Below, piece after piece: positions 8,241-16,102 of a DNA stretch of 33,619 nucleotides. Both the position numbers and the translations under genes were made by a program. This DNA is from JBMOGA01 sp049318625. Its GTDB lineage: Bacteria; Pseudomonadota; Alphaproteobacteria; Rhizobiales; Hyphomicrobiaceae. Location of the stretch: contig JBMOGA010000041.1 in assembly GCA_049318625.1 (NCBI GenBank), positions 1 to 33,619 of the forward strand. The letters are read 5' to 3'. Under the pieces are notes generated by a model, which saw only the letters and a list, made by a program, of their open reading frames with translations, was not told the DNA's origin and searched no databases. How positions within the stretch are numbered: the first letter of the stretch is position 1; the number at the start of each line of letters is the position of its first letter.

Positions 8241-9338
8241 TCAGGCGGGTTGTCGGAAGATGCCGGCGGATTCCGGCGAGGCGGCAGCCACCCGGACGGC
8301 GGTGCCGACGGGGCGTGGTTCCATGCCGGTGCTGCGCGGCTCGGTGATCTTGAAGGTGCGACCGGCGGCGTCGCGGATCTCGTGGACGATGGCCGCGCCG
8401 AGAGGAAGACCGATGGCCACCGTGCCGGGAATGCCATCCTGCTCCACGATGCGCATCTGCTCGGGTCGGATGCAGACGATGACCTTGTCGTTTGGCTCCA
8501 GCGACTGCGCGAGGCGCCCGAGGATCTCTCCGCCGCCTTCGAGCCGGACCCGGCCCAAGCCGCCCTTCACCTCGGCGAGCGCGCCGGTCAACTGGTTCGC
8601 GGTGCCGACGAAGGTGTTCACGAACAGCGATTGCGGCCGGTCGTAGATCTCCGTCGGCGCGGCGAACTGCTCGAGGCGGCCCTGGTTGAACACGGCGACA
8701 CTATCCGCCATCGACAGGGCTTCTTCCTGGTCGTGGGTGACGATCAGCGTCGTGGTTCCGGCGAGCCTCTGGATATGCTTGATCTCGATCTGCATATCGA
8801 GACGCAGGTTCTTGTCGAGGGCGGCGAACGGCTCGTCGAGCAGCAGGATCGATGGCCGGACGGCCAGCGCGCGGGCCAGCGCGATGCGCTGCTGTTGGCC
8901 GCCGGAAAGCTCGCGCGGATAACGCCCGGCCAGATTGCCGAGCTTGACGAGCGACAGCATCTCGTCGACGCGCGCCTTGACCTCGGCCTTGGGTGTTTTG
9001 CGCGCCTGCAGGCCGTAGGCGATGTTCTCGGCCGCCGTCATGTGGGGAAACAAGGCGTAGTTCTGAAAGACGATCCCGACGCTGCGCTTGTTGGGCGGCA
9101 GATGATCGACGCTTTCGCCACCGACGACGATACGACCCTCCGTCTGGGCGATGAACCCGCCGATCGCGCGCAACAGCGTGGTCTTGCCGCAGCCGGATGG
9201 GCCGAGCAGCGCGACGAGTTCGCCGCCCTTGATATCCAGTGAAACGTCCTGCACCGCGACGGCCGGCCCGTACCGATGGGTGACGCGATCAATGAAAAGG
9301 CTTTGTCCCGCCGGCAATGTCGCCACCTTGTCGAGCAT
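8241..9338 (-). CDS. ABC transporter ATP-binding protein (PotA type)
   Basis: This 365-residue ATPase energises the downstream importer. Visible motifs are Walker A GPSGCGKT (residues 46-53), signature LSGGQQQ (144-150), Walker B ILLLDEP (164-170) and the switch His (about 202, TLIVTHDQEEA). A C-terminal regulatory TOBE-type region of about 130 residues follows, typical of PotA/UgpC. The ATG at 9338 is preferred; an in-frame GTG at 9365 would add nine residues. It is the first gene of the operon and faces the GntR gene at 9453 across an AT-rich region with two operator-like inverted repeats, so control of the operon by that regulator is likely. Confidence 0.92.
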   Translation of the reverse strand: MLDKVATLPAGQSLFIDRVTHRYGPAVAVQDVSLDIKGGELVALLGPSGCGKTTLLRAIGGFIAQTEGRIVVGGESVDHLPPNKRSVGIVFQNYALFPHMTAAENIAYGLQARKTPKAEVKARVDEMLSLVKLGNLAGRYPRELSGGQQQRIALARALAVRPSILLLDEPFAALDKNLRLDMQIEIKHIQRLAGTTTLIVTHDQEEALSMADSVAVFNQGRLEQFAAPTEIYDRPQSLFVNTFVGTANQLTGALAEVKGGLGRVRLEGGGEILGRLAQSLEPNDKVIVCIRPEQMRIVEQDGIPGTVAIGLPLGAAIVHEIRDAAGRTFKITEPRSTGMEPRPVGTAVRVAAASPESAGIFRQPA

Positions 9339-9400
9339 CACCCCTCGCTTGTCACCATGGGGCACCCCTTGACATCGGGTGAGCTTAGACGAAAGCTGTT

Positions 9401-9457
9401 TGCATGCAATCGCAAATAAATTGCGTAATTACAGCATGTTGCTGTTGATTGCATGCA
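9401..9457. promoter_or_regulatory. probable GntR operator pair
   Basis: TGCATGCAATC (9401-9411) and its exact reverse complement GATTGCATGCA (9447-9457) lie 35 bp apart in an AT-rich stretch between the importer operon and the GntR gene. Each is built on the palindrome TGCATGCA. Placement in the divergent promoter region, next to an FCD-type GntR gene, makes these candidate binding sites for that regulator. The right copy contains the ATG at 9453, which argues that either repression overlaps the start codon or the gene starts at TTG 9480. Confidence 0.65.
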
Positions 9458-10208
9458 GTTTTGGCAAGAGGCTCAAGTTTTGGGCATTCCGCGCAAACGG
9501 GTTCTGCGGCGACACGATGCAAGCGAATTCGCGTCGCCGTCCGCGGGGGCACAAACGCTCTATGATCACACGGCGGGGCGCCTCAGGGATCTCATTGTCG
9601 AAGGAGAACTCGCGGAAGGTTCGCGTCTCGTCGAGGCCCATCTGTGCCGGCGGTTCCATGTTTCGCGAACGCCGCTTCGGGAAGCCTTCAAAGTGCTTGC
9701 CGAGGAAGGTCTCATCGAGTTGCAGCCCAATCGTGGTGCTACGGTTGCGCGGATGACCGCGCGGGAAGTCCGTGAACTGTTCGTCGTGATCGCCGAGTTG
9801 GAGAGCCTGGCCGCCGCGACGGTCTGCAAGAACTGGCGGCCCGAAGACTTCGCCCGCCTGGAAGCCATGCATGCCGAGATGCTGCGATGCCGGGCGACGG
9901 ACAACCGGCATGACTATTTTTCGATCAACGATCGCATCCATCGCGTCATCGTCGCGCTGGCCGACAATCGTGTTCTTGCGCTGGTGCACGCACGCCTGAT
10001 CGCGAGGGCTCGCCGGGCGCGGTACCGTGCCTTGCTGACGATTGGGCGCTGGGATCAGTCCATATCCGAGCACGAGGCGCTGATGGGGGCTCTGCGCGCG
10101 CGCAAGGCCGCACAAGCGAAGCGGATCTGGCGGGAGCATGTGCGGGTGACGGGTGAGCTTGTCGCGGAGCAATTGGCGCGCGACGCGGCCGGGGACGGGC
10201 AGACATGA
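9453..10208 (+). CDS. GntR-family transcriptional regulator (FCD/FadR type)
   Basis: The 251-residue regulator has an N-terminal winged helix (LYDHTAGRLRDLIVEGEL, then FHVSRTPLREAFKVLAEEGL) and an all-helical FCD effector domain. FCD metal-site residues are visible: Asp and His in NDRIHR, His in SEHEAL and His in REHV. Such proteins usually repress nearby catabolic genes until an acidic ligand binds. Start is uncertain. The ATG at 9453 has no clear ribosome site and lies in an operator-like palindrome, whereas TTG at 9480 has AAGAGG at 9466-9471, eight nt upstream. The residues between add nothing conserved. Its stop overlaps the amidase start (ATGA, 10205-10208), so it heads the amidase-cupin-ligase unit. 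Confidence 0.9.
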   Translation: MQFWQEAQVLGIPRKRVLRRHDASEFASPSAGAQTLYDHTAGRLRDLIVEGELAEGSRLVEAHLCRRFHVSRTPLREAFKVLAEEGLIELQPNRGATVARMTAREVRELFVVIAELESLAAATVCKNWRPEDFARLEAMHAEMLRCRATDNRHDYFSINDRIHRVIVALADNRVLALVHARLIARARRARYRALLTIGRWDQSISEHEALMGALRARKAAQAKRIWREHVRVTGELVAEQLARDAAGDGQT

Positions 10209-11581
10209 CGATGTGGCTCGGGGCAGCAGAGATCGCGGCTGGGGTGCGCGAGAGACGGCTCCGTGCCGCCGACGTCGCGGCATCGGCGCTCGCGCGGGTC
10301 GCGGCCAGCGACGGGCGCATTCATGCCTTTCTCGGCGTGTCCCCGCAGGCCGTGGACGACGCTGCGGCGGTCGATCTCGCCACCGAGCGGCGGTCAGGCC
10401 TGCTCGCGGGCGTGCCGGTCGCGATCAAGGACCTGACGGATACGGCCGGCCTGACGACGACGTACGGAAGCCTCGCCTTTCGCGATCACATGCCGGCCGA
10501 GGACGACCTCGTGGTGGCGCGGCTCAAGCAGGCCGGCGCCGTCGTCATCGGGAAAACGATGACGCCGGAGTTCGGCTTCGGGGCGATCTGCGCCAATGCG
10601 CTCAAGCCCGCGACCTGCAATCCGTGGGATCTCACGTTGACGTCCGGTGGCTCATCCGGTGGCTCGGCAGCGGCGGTGGCGGCGGGCGTGGTGCCGTTGG
10701 CCCATGGGACGGATTTCGGCGGCTCGGTGCGCACACCGGCGAGCTTCTGTGGGGTGCTGTCGTTGCGCCCCACGCCCGGCGCGATCCCGTCGCCGAAGCG
10801 GGGACTGGCGTTCGATACGCTGGCGACGCACGGGGTGCTGGCCCGCACCGTGGCCGATCTCGCGCTGTTCATGGACGCGGTGGCCGGGCCTGATCCGCGT
10901 GATCCGACCTCGCTGCGGGCGTCGACGGGCCAGACGCGGCCGGCCGCCGGGTTGCGGTTCGCCGCCACCGAGGATTTCGGCGTCGCGCCCGTCTCGCAAC
11001 GAGTGCGCGCCGCGTTCCGCGCCAGTGTCGCGGCGGTGGAAGGGCGGTTCGGTCCTGCGTCGTGGCGGACGCCGGATTGCACCGGCGCCATCGCCGCGTT
11101 CAAGACGCTGCGGCAGCCGATCATCCGCCATAGCTATGCGGCGCTGATTGCGACGCACGGCGATGCCCTGTCGCCGACGGTGCGCTGGGCGATGGGACAG
11201 GGAGAAGCCGTTACGGCGGCGGATTATCTCGCGGCCGAGGCGCGGCGATCGGGCATTTATCGGAATTTCGTCTCGCTGTTCGAAGCGTGCGACGTGCTGC
11301 TGGCGCCGGCGGCGTCGGTCATGCCCTGGCCGAATACCACCGCGGATGTCACCGAGATCGATGGGCGACCGCTGGCGACGGTGATCGATTACCTCGCGGT
11401 CACGTTCATCGTCTCGATGGCCGGTTGCCCGGTGGTGACACTGCCGGCTTGGACGGCGGGCGATCTGCCTTTCGGCATCCAGTTGATCGGCGCGCCGGGG
11501 TCGGATCGCCAGCTGCTCGCATACGCTGACGAGATCGCGGGCGCGTGCGGCTTCTCCTTCCGGCCACCGCCCGGCTGGTGA
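10205..11581 (+). CDS. amidase (amidase-signature family), second copy
   Basis: The 458-residue amidase-signature hydrolase has Lys75 (PVAIKDLTDT), the Ser pair 150-151 (TSGGSSGGSAAA) and the nucleophile motif GTDFGGSVRTPASFCG (Ser174). Length and triad are normal. It overlaps the GntR stop, so regulator and enzyme are coupled, and it is probably induced with the ABC importer. It is clearly different from the amidase at 2456-3844: only the signature region is closely similar, so it is not a recent duplicate. It likely hydrolyses an imported amide, releasing ammonia or an amine; the exact substrate is unknown. Confidence 0.9.
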   Translation: MTMWLGAAEIAAGVRERRLRAADVAASALARVAASDGRIHAFLGVSPQAVDDAAAVDLATERRSGLLAGVPVAIKDLTDTAGLTTTYGSLAFRDHMPAEDDLVVARLKQAGAVVIGKTMTPEFGFGAICANALKPATCNPWDLTLTSGGSSGGSAAAVAAGVVPLAHGTDFGGSVRTPASFCGVLSLRPTPGAIPSPKRGLAFDTLATHGVLARTVADLALFMDAVAGPDPRDPTSLRASTGQTRPAAGLRFAATEDFGVAPVSQRVRAAFRASVAAVEGRFGPASWRTPDCTGAIAAFKTLRQPIIRHSYAALIATHGDALSPTVRWAMGQGEAVTAADYLAAEARRSGIYRNFVSLFEACDVLLAPAASVMPWPNTTADVTEIDGRPLATVIDYLAVTFIVSMAGCPVVTLPAWTAGDLPFGIQLIGAPGSDRQLLAYADEIAGACGFSFRPPPGW

Positions 11582-11791
11582 GCGCTCGCGCGGCGTCGCA
11601 TCCGAAAGGGCCGGCCCGGTCGGGCTGGCGCCCGTATCGACGCTCCACTAACATTTGGATGTGGCCGTGCGGCCGAGGCCGTCGCTCCGGCTGGGTTCGC
11701 GCCGCGTGCGGCGCCGATGGCGTGCGGGCTCGGGCCGCGACCACGCCACGCGGGGTCCGCGTGATTTGCCGGGGGCAGCGGAGTGCATCCC

Positions 11792-12166
11792 ATGACTGAC
11801 CGCGTGATCTCGAAACTCACCGCGCCGCATTACGCCTGGGGTGGGGATTGTGACGGCTGGCATCTGGTCCGGCAGCCGGGGCTCAGCATCATCCACGAGC
11901 GGATGCCGACCGGTCGGGTCGAAGTCCGGCACCACCATACGCAGGCGCGGCAGTTCTTTTTCGTTCTGGAGGGGACCTTGACGCTCGAAGTGGACGGCAC
12001 GATCCGCGACCTCGGCCGTGGGGAGGGGCTGGAGATTGCGCCGCTCGCCGTCCATCAGGCGATCAACCGGTCCGGGGCCGATGTCGAGTTCCTGGTCATT
12101 TCTCAGCCCCCGGCGCAGGGAGATCGGGTCGTCGCCGACCGGGAGGCCCCCCATGTCGCGACGTGA
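11792..12166 (+). CDS. small cupin-domain protein
   Basis: The 124-residue single-domain cupin carries metal-ligand motifs: His47-49 (VEVRHHHTQARQFFFVLEG) and His88 in the second cupin motif (PLAVHQAINRSG). Such small cupins act as metal-dependent isomerases, dioxygenases or sensors; the sequence does not say which. ATG at 11792 is preferred (GGAG at 11780-11783) over GTG at 11783. It overlaps the start of the acyl-CoA ligase gene by 14 nt, so the two are co-translated. The 210 nt between the amidase and this gene contain no gene that I can support. Confidence 0.8.
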   Translation: MTDRVISKLTAPHYAWGGDCDGWHLVRQPGLSIIHERMPTGRVEVRHHHTQARQFFFVLEGTLTLEVDGTIRDLGRGEGLEIAPLAVHQAINRSGADVEFLVISQPPAQGDRVVADREAPHVAT

Positions 12167-13772
12167 GCGGGTTCTGGCCGCGCCCGTCGTACCTTGGCGC
12201 GAACGGCGACAGCGGATCGAGAGCGAGGCGCTTCCGGCCTCGGTGCCGGCATTGCTGGCGGCGGCGGCTGCCGATGCGCCCGAGGTTGTCGCGCTCGATT
12301 TTTTCGAGGATGACCAACGCCTGACCTACGCGGCTCTCGCTGCCGAGGTCGACGCCGCCGCCGCGGCTCTGATGGCGCGGGGCGTCGAGCGCGGCATGCA
12401 CGTCGGCGTCATGCTGCCCAACGTGATCAGCTTCCCGGTCGTTTGGCTTGCGCTCGCCCGTCTCGGCGCGGCGATGGTTCCCATCAACGACGCCTATACG
12501 GCGCGCGAGCTGGCGTACGTGCTGACGGATGCCGATGTCGCCCTGCTCGTCATCGACGAGAGTTGCCTGTCGACGCTGGCCGGCACGTCGGCGGCGCTGC
12601 AGGCCCTTCCACTCGTCGTGCACGACGGGTTTCGCACCGGGCGCTGGCAGGCGTTCCTCGCGCTGGGCGCCGAGACGATGTTGGCCCCCTGCCCGGCCGG
12701 CCATGGCGACCTGCTCAATATTCAGTATACTTCCGGAACGACGGGCTTTCCGAAGGGCTGCCTGCTCAGCCACCTCTATTGGCTGACCATCGGCAAGGTG
12801 AACGCGACGCGGGACGGACGCGATTTCCGGCGCATTCTCGCGGCGACGCCGTTCTTCTACATGGACCCGCAGTGGCAGACGATGATGGCGCTCTATCTCC
12901 GGGCGACCCTGTTCGTGGCGCGGCGCCAGAGTGCGTCCCGCTTCATGGGCTGGGTGCGTCGCCATCGCATCCAGTTCACGCTGCTGCCCGAGGTGGTCCA
13001 CAAGCAGCCCCCGTCGCCCGACGATGCGGACAACGAGATCGTGCGGGTGAACTGCTACGGCCTCAGCCACAAGAACCACGCTGCCATCGAGGCGCGTTTC
13101 GACCTCGTCTGCCGCGAGGCCTTCGGGATGACGGAGGTGGGGTCCGTGCTGTTCGTGCCAATGGAGGCAGTCGAGACCGTCGGTACCGGCACCTGTGGCG
13201 TGCCCGTGCCGTTCCGCGAGACCCGCATCGTCGACGAGGCGGACGCGGATGTCGCCGTCGGGGAGATCGGCGAGTTGATCGTGCGTGGGCCCGGCATCCT
13301 GCACGGCTACTACAAGAAGCCCGAGGCGACCGCGGACGCGCTGCGGGGCGGCTGGTTCCGCACCGGCGATCTGTTCCAAAGGAACGCCGCCGGCTACCAC
13401 ACGATCGTCGGCCGCAAGAAGGACATGATACGGCGGGCTGGCGAAAACATCGCCGCGCGCGAGGTCGAGGCCGTGGTGCTCGCCCTGCCGCAGATCGCCG
13501 AGGTGGCGGCCGTGGCGGTGCCCGACGCCACACGCGGCGAGGAGGTCAAGATCCTCGTTCGGCTGCAGGAGGGACTGAGCGCGGACGACGTGCCGCCCGA
13601 CGCCATTCTCGCCCATTGCGCCGAGAGTCTCGCTCGCTTCAAGGTGCCCCGTTACATCGGCTACGTCGCGAGCCTGCCCTATACCGCGTCGGGCAAGATC
13701 GCCAAGCATATGCTGACGGCCGACGATCCGCGTGCCGATGCCTACGATCGCGTCGATGGGGTGTGGCGCTGA
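12153..13772 (+). CDS. AMP-dependent acyl-CoA ligase
   Basis: This 539-residue ANL-superfamily enzyme should activate a carboxylic acid to an acyl-AMP and then a CoA thioester. Motifs are the P-loop YTSGTTGFPKG (192-202), FGMTEVG, the hinge region GWFRTGDL, and the C-terminal catalytic Lys in SGKIAKHML (about 515). The layout is close to CaiC and medium-chain or betaine/carnitine-type CoA ligases. Start at 12153 follows GGGAGG (12141-12146) and lies inside the end of the cupin gene. It converges on the hotdog gene with only 3 nt between stop codons. Placed next to a predicted beta-amino-acyl-CoA ammonia lyase, an amino acid or related acid is a plausible substrate, but this is inference. Confidence 0.9.
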   Translation: MSRRERVLAAPVVPWRERRQRIESEALPASVPALLAAAAADAPEVVALDFFEDDQRLTYAALAAEVDAAAAALMARGVERGMHVGVMLPNVISFPVVWLALARLGAAMVPINDAYTARELAYVLTDADVALLVIDESCLSTLAGTSAALQALPLVVHDGFRTGRWQAFLALGAETMLAPCPAGHGDLLNIQYTSGTTGFPKGCLLSHLYWLTIGKVNATRDGRDFRRILAATPFFYMDPQWQTMMALYLRATLFVARRQSASRFMGWVRRHRIQFTLLPEVVHKQPPSPDDADNEIVRVNCYGLSHKNHAAIEARFDLVCREAFGMTEVGSVLFVPMEAVETVGTGTCGVPVPFRETRIVDEADADVAVGEIGELIVRGPGILHGYYKKPEATADALRGGWFRTGDLFQRNAAGYHTIVGRKKDMIRRAGENIAAREVEAVVLALPQIAEVAAVAVPDATRGEEVKILVRLQEGLSADDVPPDAILAHCAESLARFKVPRYIGYVASLPYTASGKIAKHMLTADDPRADAYDRVDGVWR

Positions 13773-13775
13773 CGG

Positions 13776-14210
13776 TCAGGGCTTCGGGCGGCCGCGCACG
13801 GCCGCTGGCGTGAGGCGCTGCAGCGGCAATGGGGTGACGGTGATCCCGATCGCGCGGGCCACCAGCAAGGGCGCATCCAGCAGTTCGCCGTGGGAAGGTT
13901 GCGTGCCGATGCCGTGGCAGCGGGCGGTGACGTGCGCCTCGTAGATCCGGCGGCGCGAGGTGTTGCCGATCGCCTCGAGACGTGCCGTGGCGCGGACGAA
14001 ATCGCCCTGATAGACCGGCGCGAGGAATTCCAGGTTTTCGAACTTGGCCATGTAGCCGCCGTCGCCGTCCAGCATATAGGCCAATTTGGTGCCGGCCATG
14101 CCGAACAGTTCCGTGATGATGCCGAGCGACACCACCTGATTGGCATAGTGGCTGTCGACGCGTGTCTCGATGCTGGCCACGTAGCGGCCCAGGTCGAACG
14201 GTGCTGACAT
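13776..14210 (-). CDS. hotdog protein, 3-aminobutyryl-CoA/beta-alanyl-CoA ammonia lyase-like
   Basis: The 144-residue hotdog-fold protein strongly recalls the Kal/Acl family, which eliminates ammonia from beta-amino-acyl-CoA to give an enoyl-CoA. Matching blocks are HYANQVVSLGIITELFG (21-37), DGDGGYMAKFENLEFLAPVY (48-67), QGDF (68-71), IGNTSRR (81-87) and the C-terminal APLLVARAIGITVTP. Family members from lysine fermenters carry close equivalents (HYGGNLVDGA, EFLAPVYAGD, GNSSRK) as I recall them. The start has a strong AGGAGG upstream. It is downstream of and coupled to the FAD oxidoreductase (10 nt gap) and converges on the CoA ligase. An alternative is a generic thioesterase or acyl-dehydratase role. 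Confidence 0.72.
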   Translation of the reverse strand: MSAPFDLGRYVASIETRVDSHYANQVVSLGIITELFGMAGTKLAYMLDGDGGYMAKFENLEFLAPVYQGDFVRATARLEAIGNTSRRRIYEAHVTARCHGIGTQPSHGELLDAPLLVARAIGITVTPLPLQRLTPAAVRGRPKP

Positions 14211-14220
14211 CGTGTCCTCC

Positions 14221-15537
14221 TCAGATCTCGGCGCCGAGGCCACGCTGGCGCCGTTTCAGATCCGCCTTGACGAGCGGGCCGAGCCAAGGCGGCGACGGCA
14301 CCCACGCGGGTCGGGGTAGCGCCAGTGCATCGTCGAGCCGGCCGGAGCCGTGACCCGATGCATGGTCGGCGATGAGCGTACCAAGCGCGGTGCCGCGCGC
14401 AATCCCGCCGGCATTGCAGCCACCCGCGGCATAGACCCCGTCCGCCACTTGGCCGAACGCGGCGGTCATGTTGCGGCTGACGCAGACGACGCCGGACCAG
14501 ATGAACTCGAACGGCACGTCGGCCAGGGCGGCGAAGCGGGCCTCGAAAGAGCGACGCAGGATGTCGCGGCGTTCGAGAAGTTCGCTGCGGGTCATCGACA
14601 GCGCGGGCCAGTACTCGAAGGTGTTGCGGACCATGATCCGGCGGTCGGCCGTGTAGCGTACCGTCGCGCCGAAGCGGTGGATCGAGATGACGCCCCAAGG
14701 GTCGGGCGCGCCGATGCGGGCGTGCTCCTCGTCGGTGAGAGGGCGGGTGAGCGCCGCGGTCAGCGTGAACCGCACGAGCCCGTTCTGGAAGAAGCCGAAC
14801 TCCGGCAGGTAGCTGTTGGTGGCGAGGATCAGGCGACCGGCGCGGATGGTCGCTTCGCGGCAGGTCAGCGTGAGGCGCGGGCGGTGTTCGATCGCCAGCA
14901 GCGGCGACTCTTCGAGCAGGGTGACGTTGGCCGGCAGGTTGAAGGCCAGTCCCCGGGTCAGCGCGGCCGGCTGGACCAGTACGGTCTGGCGGGTATGCAC
15001 GGCGCGCCGATAGTGGCTGGTGCCGAGGCGGGTGGACAGGGCCTCGCGGTCGAGTACGGCATGGGGAATTTCGAGCTCGGCGAGATGCCTGGCGAAGGTG
15101 TCCAGTCGCCCTTCGTGATGCGCTTCGGCGGCAGACTGATATTTCCCGACCTCGCGCCAGTCACAGTCGATGTCATGAGCACGGACCAGATCGCGCAGGA
15201 TCTCGAGACCGAAGGTATTGAGCCGGTAGGAACGCCCATAGATCCGGGCGGCCGGCGCGTCGCTGACATTGGGCGACGGGGAGATTTCGACGGCGAAGCC
15301 CGAATTGCGCCCAGCGGCCGACTCGCCGGCGCGCTGGGCGTCGACAACGAGGATCGCGTGGCCAGGATGAAGCGTGGCCAGACGCCGGGCTGCCGCAAGG
15401 CCCGTATAGCCCGCGCCGACGATCACCCAATCGGCGTCGAGGGCGCCCGCGGCGGAGCGGACCGGTCGCGTGCGCGGCGGCAGTGTGCGGACCCATCCGC
15501 AGGTGTCGTCGTCGCTCGGCAACCGTCCGACGCGCAT
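14221..15537 (-). CDS. FAD-dependent oxidoreductase (DAO family)
   Basis: The 438-residue DAO-fold flavoenzyme has the dinucleotide motif VIVGAGYTGLAAA (GxGxxG at 41-46), the family RNSGFAVE segment and the C-terminal GGCNAGGIARGTALG FAD loop. It resembles gamma-glutamylputrescine oxidase and related amine or imino-acid oxidoreductases, so oxidation of a C-N bond is likely. Start is ATG 15537 with GGAGG four to five nt upstream. The open frame extends further upstream, but that part is a separate degraded gene. It is followed 10 nt later by the ammonia-lyase-like gene. Possible roles are oxidation of a polyamine conjugate, N-methyl amino acid or sarcosine-like compound. Confidence 0.86.
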   Translation of the reverse strand: MRVGRLPSDDDTCGWVRTLPPRTRPVRSAAGALDADWVIVGAGYTGLAAARRLATLHPGHAILVVDAQRAGESAAGRNSGFAVEISPSPNVSDAPAARIYGRSYRLNTFGLEILRDLVRAHDIDCDWREVGKYQSAAEAHHEGRLDTFARHLAELEIPHAVLDREALSTRLGTSHYRRAVHTRQTVLVQPAALTRGLAFNLPANVTLLEESPLLAIEHRPRLTLTCREATIRAGRLILATNSYLPEFGFFQNGLVRFTLTAALTRPLTDEEHARIGAPDPWGVISIHRFGATVRYTADRRIMVRNTFEYWPALSMTRSELLERRDILRRSFEARFAALADVPFEFIWSGVVCVSRNMTAAFGQVADGVYAAGGCNAGGIARGTALGTLIADHASGHGSGRLDDALALPRPAWVPSPPWLGPLVKADLKRRQRGLGAEI

Positions 15538-15551
15538 GCATCCTCCGCCGG

Positions 15552-15848
15552 TCAGGCCGCCGCGCGCCGCCCGGCGAACCGGAAGACCCTGGGCCGCGTG
15601 CGCGAGAGCCCCTTCCAGTGCAGCACCAGTGGCCCCTCGCTGTCGAGCGGCAGGCGCGGCATCTCCGTCAGGATACCCGGCAAGGCGAAGGGCGCGCACG
15701 ATTGCGAGCCGAGGATACCAGCATTGCCGGAGCTGCATGCTTCCGCGGGCGTGCGGCGGTCGATCAGGGTGACGGCGTGCCCACGCCGGCCCAACTCGAT
15801 CGCCGTGCATGTCCCGGTGATCCCGGCCCAGAAGGCGATCACGGACAT
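15552..15848 (-). pseudogene. truncated D-amino-acid dehydrogenase (DadA-like) remnant
   Basis: An open frame of 98 residues matches only the N-terminal fifth of DadA-type D-amino-acid dehydrogenases: AGITGTCTAIELGRRGHAV, LIDRRTPAE, SSGNAGI, then ALPGIL and GPLVLHWKGL. The remaining roughly 300 residues are missing; the frame ends GRRAAA and stops, and the next gene starts 14 nt later. The FAD-binding motif is also damaged: VIAFWAGITG where VIVIGAGITG is expected. Truncation plus loss of the nucleotide-binding glycine indicates a dead gene, probably after a deletion that joined it to the neighbouring oxidoreductase. It may mark an earlier, larger amino-acid-oxidising operon. Confidence 0.8.
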
Positions 15849-15932
15849 CTGGCGCACTCCCGATCCCCTGCCCGCCGTCGGTCCCGCGCAAAGCTCGCAG
15901 ATTGGGCTCTTTGCGCGAAATCGGAGCATCAG

Positions 15933-16022
15933 TGCCAATTCGGACCCACAGCGCATGCGAGCGGCACATTCGCCGGGCTATCGACAACTTCGATATTGGC
16001 AGGGACCCTCGCGGGTGCCAAT
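15933..16022. promoter_or_regulatory. three TGCCAAT motifs upstream of TRAP operon
   Basis: TGCCAAT occurs at 15933-15939 and 16016-16022, and inverted (ATTGGCA) at 15995-16001, all within the 254-nt region before the TRAP binding-protein gene. Read in the same orientation, the copies continue into a TCG (TGCCAATTTCG-like). The last two form a 7-bp inverted repeat with a 14-nt spacer. These look like operator half-sites; no regulator gene is adjacent. Confidence 0.45.
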
Positions 16023-16102
16023 CTCGGGCGTCGACTTTATTTTCGCGGCGGCCTTGCAGAGTGGGACGAACAGGCCGGCAAAGCCCAGAAGGAAGAAGTG
16101 AC

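Noticed and set aside
12096..13709. Minus-strand open frame of 537 codons
   Set aside because: It is a full antisense shadow of the acyl-CoA ligase, which has all ANL motifs.
14350..16101. Plus-strand open frame of 583 codons
   Set aside because: It is antisense to the FAD oxidoreductase and DadA remnant. Its composition is that of a GC-rich shadow frame, with no domain and no ribosome site.
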